Source: a virus. Taken from it: DNA of 41,953 bases. Location of the stretch: IMG/VR virus record IMGVR_UViG_3300021976_000035, positions 1 through 41,953 of that record. One strand, given 5' to 3'. Shown piece by piece: positions 37,546 to 41,953 of this stretch. Positions within the stretch are counted from its first letter, which is position 1. Every line of letters starts with the position of its first letter. The notes under the pieces are model-generated. The model was given only the letters and a program-made list of their open reading frames with translations. It was not told where the DNA came from and ran no database searches. The translations under genes were made by a program, and so were the position numbers.

Positions 37546-38070
37546 ATGAGAAAAGAGACATGGTTAAATATCTATGGCTTTGAAAACTATGCAGTTAGCG
37601 ACATGGGTCGTATTATAAATACAGTAACGGATTTGATTAAGACTCCAACTATGAATCAACAAGGTATTCCGAGTGTATTATTTGTTAAGGATCGTATTCA
37701 ACATCGTCGTAGCGTAGCTGTATTGGTTGCTGAAGCGTTCTTAGAACCACATATGAATAAATGGTTTGACACTCCAACCAACATTAACGGCGATCGTCTT
37801 GATAATTGTGTAGATAACCTTATGTGGCGGCCGAGATGGTTTGCAGTTAAGTATCATCAGCAAATGAAGAATGGTCCAAGAACCAATTATCCATCTCGAC
37901 CAATCATGGACGAAGATACAGAAGAAATTTATTCATCTCAATGGGAAGCTGCTACAAAGTTAGGTTTATTAGAGGGCGACATTGTGGTTGCCGTATTCAA
38001 TAAAGAGGCAGTGTTTCCAGGAGGATATCGATTCTGTTTTGTTGAGAATGATCTCGTAGATATTAACTAG
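37546..38070 (+). CDS. NUMOD4-HNH-NUMOD1 homing-type protein, possibly inactive
   Basis: A 174-residue protein. Residues ~4-25 (ETWLNIYGFENYAVSDMGRIIN) match NUMOD4. Residues ~57-95 resemble the HNH region (VAVLVAEAFLEP ... NINGDRLDNCVDNLMW), but the usual His of NHINGD is Asn here. Residues ~121-160 resemble a NUMOD1 repeat (EIYSSQWEAATKLGLLEG). It is probably a free-standing homing endonuclease or a domesticated DNA-binding protein. AT-rich composition and flanking intergenic DNA suggest recent insertion between the helicase and nuclease genes. GAAAGGTGG precedes the ATG. Confidence 0.72.
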   Translation: MRKETWLNIYGFENYAVSDMGRIINTVTDLIKTPTMNQQGIPSVLFVKDRIQHRRSVAVLVAEAFLEPHMNKWFDTPTNINGDRLDNCVDNLMWRPRWFAVKYHQQMKNGPRTNYPSRPIMDEDTEEIYSSQWEAATKLGLLEGDIVVAVFNKEAVFPGGYRFCFVENDLVDIN

Positions 38071-38139
38071 TGTCGCAATCGCAGGATATAATAGAAGGGA
38101 TGAGATAAAGCCATTTTGTTTTCGTAAAAAGGAGGGTAA

Positions 38140-38475
38140 ATGTTAGAGCGATACTATCAGGCAGAGCTTATTAAGAGAATTCGTCGTCGTTTCCAAGACT
38201 GTATAATCCTAAAGAACGACACAGATTATATACAGGGTATGCCTGATTTAACAATCCTTTACGAAGACAGATGGGCCGTACTCGAAGTTAAAGCTTCTGA
38301 GGATGCTTGTTCTGAACCGAACCAAGATTGGTATATTAATCGGTTGAACGACATGTCTTTCGCAGCTTTTATCTATCCCGAAAATGAAGAGGAGGTGTTG
38401 GATGCTCTTCAACAAGCATTTAGATCGCGTAGGCCAACACGCGTTTCTCTCGCCAAGCGTGTATCATTGGATTAA
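38140..38475 (+). CDS. VRR-NUC endonuclease
   Basis: A 111-residue nuclease of the VRR-NUC/PD-(D/E)XK type. QGMPDLTILYEDRWAVLEVKAS (about 32-53) gives Asp36 and the Glu49-x-Lys51 catalytic pair, followed by QDWYINRL. Members cut structured DNA such as Holliday junctions or flaps. It overlaps the next nuclease gene by 74 nt. AAAGGAGGG precedes the ATG. The helicase and Cas4/RecB-type nuclease nearby suggest joint processing of replication or packaging intermediates. Confidence 0.8.
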   Translation: MLERYYQAELIKRIRRRFQDCIILKNDTDYIQGMPDLTILYEDRWAVLEVKASEDACSEPNQDWYINRLNDMSFAAFIYPENEEEVLDALQQAFRSRRPTRVSLAKRVSLD

Positions 38476-38962
38476 CTATGATGACGAAAGACTGGAAGCT
38501 CGATTCGTAACTTCTATGGCTGCGCAGCGTGGAAGCGAACTACATGCTCTAGCGCATCAGGCTATTCGATTAGGTGTTAAGCTTCCTAAGAGTCAGAAGA
38601 GTTTGAACATGTATGTTAACGACGCTATTGGTTATAGAATGAGTTCTGAACAAACTCTTTATTATTCTGAGAATTGTTTTGGTACTGCTGATGCTATCTC
38701 ATTCAGACGAAACATGCTTCGTATTCATGATCTTAAGACTGGTGTTACTCCAACATCAGAACATCAATTAGAGGTATATGCTGCTCTCTTCTGTCTTGAG
38801 TATAGATTCAAGCCTATGGAGATCGAGATTGAAATGCGTATCTATCAGAACGATGAAGCTCGAGTTTATATTGCTGACCCAGACGATATCACGCACATTA
38901 TGAGTAAGATCATCATGTTCGATAAGAGGATCACTGAGATGCGATTGGAGGCGCTATCGTGA
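38402..38962 (+). CDS. Cas4/RecB-type PD-(D/E)XK exonuclease
   Basis: A 186-residue nuclease. RGSELHALAHQAI (43-55) gives the N-terminal His motif, FGTADAI (93-99) the Asp, IHDLKTG (108-114) the Asp/Lys pair, and HQLEVYAAL (121-129) the Gln/Tyr motif of the RecB/Cas4-like family. There is no cysteine cluster, so it lacks the Fe-S cluster seen in Cas4. ATG 38402 is chosen over 38384 because GGAGGT lies 5 nt before it. It overlaps the RNA polymerase-like gene by GTGA, so the two are coupled. Confidence 0.82.
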   Translation: MLFNKHLDRVGQHAFLSPSVYHWINYDDERLEARFVTSMAAQRGSELHALAHQAIRLGVKLPKSQKSLNMYVNDAIGYRMSSEQTLYYSENCFGTADAISFRRNMLRIHDLKTGVTPTSEHQLEVYAALFCLEYRFKPMEIEIEMRIYQNDEARVYIADPDDITHIMSKIIMFDKRITEMRLEALS

Positions 38963-41613
38963 CAGTTATCGATGAGGAGGATTACCTGGCCCACTACGGT
39001 GTACTCCGTCGTTCTGGTCGTTATCCATGGGGCTCAGGCGGCCCTGAGCATGCGTCTAACGATAGTTTTTTGGGTATGGTAGACAACCTTCGTAAGCAGG
39101 GTCTTAGCGAGACTGATATTGCTCGTGGCATGGGTATAACAACAACTCAATTGCGTGCCGCAAAGTCTATTGCTAAAACAGAACAACGTCAGGCCAGTAT
39201 TGCAAATGCTCAGCGCTTGAAGGATAAGGGTTATTCGAACGTAGCCATCGGTGAACGTATGAGCATCAATGAATCTTCCGTCCGTAGCCTGCTCGAGCCT
39301 GGTCGTAAAGATAAGACCAATATTCTCGAGACTACGTCGAACATGCTGAAAGATCAGGTAGCTGAGAAAGGTTTCATCGACATCGGTTCTGGAGTAGAGA
39401 ATCATGTTGGTGTTAGTCGAACTAAATTGGACACTGCCGTAGCTATGTTAAAGGAGAAGGGTTATGAAGTCCACAACGTCCAGATCGATCAATTGGGTAC
39501 TGGCAATAAGACTCTGGTCAAAGTACTTGGGCCTCCTGGCACTACTTATCGTGACATTGTTTCTGATAAAAGTAAGATCAAGCAGATCACGGATTTCTCA
39601 GACGATGGTGGCCGATCCTTCCTTGGTCTTCAACCACCACTCAATGTTAGCTCCAAACGGGTGGCTATACGATATGCGGAAGACGGTGGCGCAGATGCAG
39701 ATGGAGTTATCTATGTTCGCCCGGGCGTCAAGGATATATCTCTAGGTACTGCTAGATATGCTCAGGTTCGTATTGCTGTTGATGGTACGCATTATCTTAA
39801 AGGTATGGCTATGTACAAGGATGACTTGCCTGCTGGAACAGATCTTATGTTTAATACGAACAAAAGTAATACAGGTAATAAAAACGATGCAATGAAAGCT
39901 TTAAAGGATGATCCTGACAACCCTTTCGGAGCTATTGTTCGTCAGCGAATTGAGAAAGGCAAAGACGGAAAGGATCGAGTTACTTCCGCAATGAATGTTG
40001 TGAATGAAGAAGGCGATTGGGAAGGTTGGTCTCGTAACCTATCTTCCCAGTTCTTGTCTAAGCAAAGTCCAAAGCTTGCTAAGACACAGCTAGATATGAC
40101 TTATGAGAAGCGTAAAGCAGATCTCGATGAGATCATGAGTCTTACTAACCCTGCTGTTCGTAAGAAACTTCTTGAGTCGTATGCTGATGATGCTGATTCA
40201 GCTGCCGTTCACCTAAAGGCTGCCGCTCTACCACGTCAAGCATCACATGTTATCCTTCCTATTAACAGCATAAAGCAGACAGAGATCTATGCACCCAACT
40301 ATAGGAATGGTGAATCGGTTGTTCTCGTTCGTTATCCACATGGTGGGCCATTCGAGATCCCAGAACTAAGAGTAAATAATAATCATCCGGAAGCTAAGAA
40401 GCTCCTAGGTCAAGCTCGAGATGCGGTTGGTATCCACAGCAAGGTTGCTGAGCGTCTATCTGGTGCTGACTTCGACGGCGATACGGTTCTTGTCGTACCG
40501 AATAATGCAGGAAAGATCAAGACTTCTCCTGCGCTTGAGGGTCTTAAGAAGTTTGATCCTCGATCTTCCTATCCCGCATATGATGGCATGCCAAAGATAA
40601 GTCCTAGTAGGAAACAACATGAGATGGGCAACGTAACCAATCTCATTGCAGACATGACTATTAGGGGTGCGAATACCACCGAGCTTGCTGCAGCAGTTCG
40701 ACATTCAATGGTAGTCATCGATGCAGAGAAGCATAACCTTAACTATAAGCAGTCTGCTCTTGATAATGGTATTGGCCATCTTAAAGAGAAGTATCAAGGT
40801 AACACTAGAGCAGGTGCCTCTACTCTAGTAACTAGAGCTACCTCAGAGATTAGAGTACCTACTAGGAAAGCACGGTCTGCTGCAAAGGGTGGTCCTATAG
40901 ATAAGGCAACAGGTAAGAAGGTCTTTGAGAACACAGATGATACTTTTGTCAATCGTGCAGGTAAGGTAGTCAAGAAGACCATCTCGTCTAAGAAGCTAGC
41001 CGAGACTGATAATGCACATAGTCTGTCTTCTGGTACCCCCATTGAGAAGGTGTATGCAGATCATTCCAATAAGCTTAAGGCTTTGGCTAACGAAGCTAGG
41101 AAGGCTGCAGTAACTACACGTACTACGCCCTACTCACCCTCTGCAAAGACCGCCTACTCTAGACAAGTCACCTCTCTTAATGCGAAGCTGAACATAGCCT
41201 TGAAGAACGCCCCACTTGAACGGCAGGCCCAGATCTTAGCCAATACTGTGGTATCTACCAAGAGACAAGCTAACACTGATATGGATTCAGCTGATCTAAA
41301 GAAGGTCAAAGCACAAGCATTAGCTGAAGCTCGCTCACGTACTGGTGCTAAGAAGCAACAAGTACAGATCACTGCTGATGAATGGGCAGCCATCCAATCA
41401 GGTGCTATTAGTAACAACAAGTTGTCACAGATACTGAACAATGCAGATCTAGATCAAGTAAAGAAGTTGGCAACACCAAGAGCTAATCTTGTTATGACTT
41501 CTATTAAACAACAGAGAGCTAAGCAGATGCTTGCGTCTGGATACACACAGGCTGAAGTAGCTGACGCTCTAGGTGTAGCACTGTCCACTCTTAAGTCAAG
41601 CATAGTGAAGTGA
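38959..41613 (+). CDS. single-subunit RNA polymerase-like protein with HTH segments
   Basis: An 884-residue protein. RLSGADFDGDTVLVVPN (499-515) contains DFDGD (504-508), the metal-binding signature of RNA polymerase beta-prime-type double-psi beta-barrels, as in YonO and QDE-1-like enzymes; VLVRYPHGGPF lies ~45 residues before it as in that barrel. Downstream, RKQHEMGNVTNLIADM and RHSMVVIDAEKHNLNY may correspond to the next conserved segments. Near the N-terminus are HYGVLRRSGRYPWGSG (12-27), a phage tag motif, and two HTH-like segments (~44-68 and ~85-112); a third is at ~852-882 (ASGYTQAEVADALGVALSTLKS). GTG start overlaps the previous gene by GTGA. The polymerase activity is an inference from one strong motif. 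Confidence 0.68.
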   Translation: MTVIDEEDYLAHYGVLRRSGRYPWGSGGPEHASNDSFLGMVDNLRKQGLSETDIARGMGITTTQLRAAKSIAKTEQRQASIANAQRLKDKGYSNVAIGERMSINESSVRSLLEPGRKDKTNILETTSNMLKDQVAEKGFIDIGSGVENHVGVSRTKLDTAVAMLKEKGYEVHNVQIDQLGTGNKTLVKVLGPPGTTYRDIVSDKSKIKQITDFSDDGGRSFLGLQPPLNVSSKRVAIRYAEDGGADADGVIYVRPGVKDISLGTARYAQVRIAVDGTHYLKGMAMYKDDLPAGTDLMFNTNKSNTGNKNDAMKALKDDPDNPFGAIVRQRIEKGKDGKDRVTSAMNVVNEEGDWEGWSRNLSSQFLSKQSPKLAKTQLDMTYEKRKADLDEIMSLTNPAVRKKLLESYADDADSAAVHLKAAALPRQASHVILPINSIKQTEIYAPNYRNGESVVLVRYPHGGPFEIPELRVNNNHPEAKKLLGQARDAVGIHSKVAERLSGADFDGDTVLVVPNNAGKIKTSPALEGLKKFDPRSSYPAYDGMPKISPSRKQHEMGNVTNLIADMTIRGANTTELAAAVRHSMVVIDAEKHNLNYKQSALDNGIGHLKEKYQGNTRAGASTLVTRATSEIRVPTRKARSAAKGGPIDKATGKKVFENTDDTFVNRAGKVVKKTISSKKLAETDNAHSLSSGTPIEKVYADHSNKLKALANEARKAAVTTRTTPYSPSAKTAYSRQVTSLNAKLNIALKNAPLERQAQILANTVVSTKRQANTDMDSADLKKVKAQALAEARSRTGAKKQQVQITADEWAAIQSGAISNNKLSQILNNADLDQVKKLATPRANLVMTSIKQQRAKQMLASGYTQAEVADALGVALSTLKSSIVK

Positions 41614-41623
41614 GGTGATCGTG

Positions 41624-41902
41624 ATGACTCAACCATTGAATGATACTGAATACATGTTGACTACTGTTGATAATCCTTACGATCCCTTCACACAGTTCGA
41701 TGAGTGGTTGTCGTTTGATACAGCTGCTGGATATCACACCCCTTCCCTCCTCGCTAGGGTAGTGAAGAGTTCAGATGATTTGTCTGAGGCCGATCAGCGT
41801 GTGGCAATAGTCGATGCAATAAATGAAATTGTAAATGAAAATGTTTTAGGAATTTATAAAAAAGTTTCGTCAGCTGCAATATATAAAGATGTTGGAGATT
41901 AA
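41624..41902 (+). CDS. conserved phage protein adjacent to packaging genes
   Basis: A 92-residue protein with VDNPYDPFTQFDEWLSFDTAAGYHTPSLLARV and LSEADQRVAIVDAINEIVNENVLGIYKKVS. The NPYDPFTQ-DEW pattern is conserved in many phages near the small terminase, function unknown. ATG 41624 follows GAGGTGAT; the frame also opens at GTG 41615. If the genome ends join, it would lie just upstream of the small-terminase-like gene at position 90, consistent with that neighbourhood. Confidence 0.62.
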   Translation: MTQPLNDTEYMLTTVDNPYDPFTQFDEWLSFDTAAGYHTPSLLARVVKSSDDLSEADQRVAIVDAINEIVNENVLGIYKKVSSAAIYKDVGD

Positions 41903-41916
41903 AAGGGTAGGGGGGA

Positions 41917-41938
41917 GGGGTGTCGCAAAATACACCCC
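41917..41938 (+). terminator. GC-rich hairpin at the window end
   Basis: GGGGTGT (41917-41923) and ACACCCC (41932-41938) form a perfect 7-bp stem with an 8-nt loop inside a G-run/C-run region. It follows the last gene by 14 nt and could be a terminator, though no T run follows within the window. It may also be part of a genome-end or packaging site. Confidence 0.45.
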
Positions 41939-41953
41939 CCACCTGCATCGCCG

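Noticed and set aside
38072-38092. GTCGCA followed by TATAAT before the VRR-NUC gene, as a seventh promoter copy
   Set aside because: The box-to-box distance is 15 nt, not 20, and the GAGA tail is missing. It may still be an ordinary -10 element, but it does not fit the repeated module.
1-41953. Lysogeny genes, tRNAs, insertion sequences and CRISPR arrays
   Set aside because: No integrase, repressor, cloverleaf, transposase or spaced repeat array was recognised on either strand by eye.

Overview
The window looks like nearly all, or all, of the genome of a siphovirus with an HK97-type head, infecting a Gram-positive and probably actinobacterial host. The host call is an inference from gene families such as the r1t-like holin, the ReqiPepy6 Gp37-like tail protein and the GVKGQKWGVRR-type tag; no host gene is present. 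Every supported gene reads left to right on the + strand. Genes are tightly packed, often with ATGA, GTGA or TAATG overlaps. I see no integrase, repressor, tRNA, CRISPR array or insertion sequence, so a lytic lifestyle is the simplest reading.

Late region (about 90-21759): small-terminase-like protein, HNH nuclease, endolysin-like protein, head-tail connector, pectate-lyase-fold tail spike, a 2H phosphoesterase with a virion-type C-terminal tag, large terminase, portal, a prohead protease fused to the major capsid protein (with a likely internal start), head-tail joining proteins, two paralogous tail tube proteins on either side of a tail assembly chaperone, a tail-collar protein, tail completion protein, 1510-residue tape measure, distal tail protein, Gp37-like tail protein, a small membrane protein, a membrane-anchored collagen-like protein and a holin.

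Small-gene region (about 21760-29492): many short, mostly membrane-associated proteins of unknown function, including two paralogous DUF6353-like proteins, a DUF4190-like protein, a TM-NUMOD1 protein and a displaced tail-chaperone-like gene. Six copies of one promoter-like module, an NTCGCA box, 14 nt, then a TATAAT-like hexamer followed by GAGA, punctuate this region, with hairpin terminators between units. This is the best candidate for an early host-takeover island.

Replication, nuclease and transcription region (29509-41902): a 1238-residue protein that appears to join an SF3 helicase, an AEP-like primase and a family B DNA polymerase with its 3'-5' exonuclease; a probable single-strand-binding protein and small accessory genes; a 2OG-Fe(II) oxygenase; an SNF2-like SF2 helicase; an HNH/NUMOD protein; a VRR-NUC nuclease; a Cas4/RecB-type nuclease; and an 884-residue protein with the DFDGD signature of RNA polymerase catalytic subunits and HTH segments at both ends.

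The most unusual points are the all-in-one replicase, the possible self-guiding single-polypeptide RNA polymerase, the repeated promoter module, two structured leader regions with tiny ORFs, and two proteins with related virion-tag-like motifs. All family assignments are from motifs read by eye; no database search was run.
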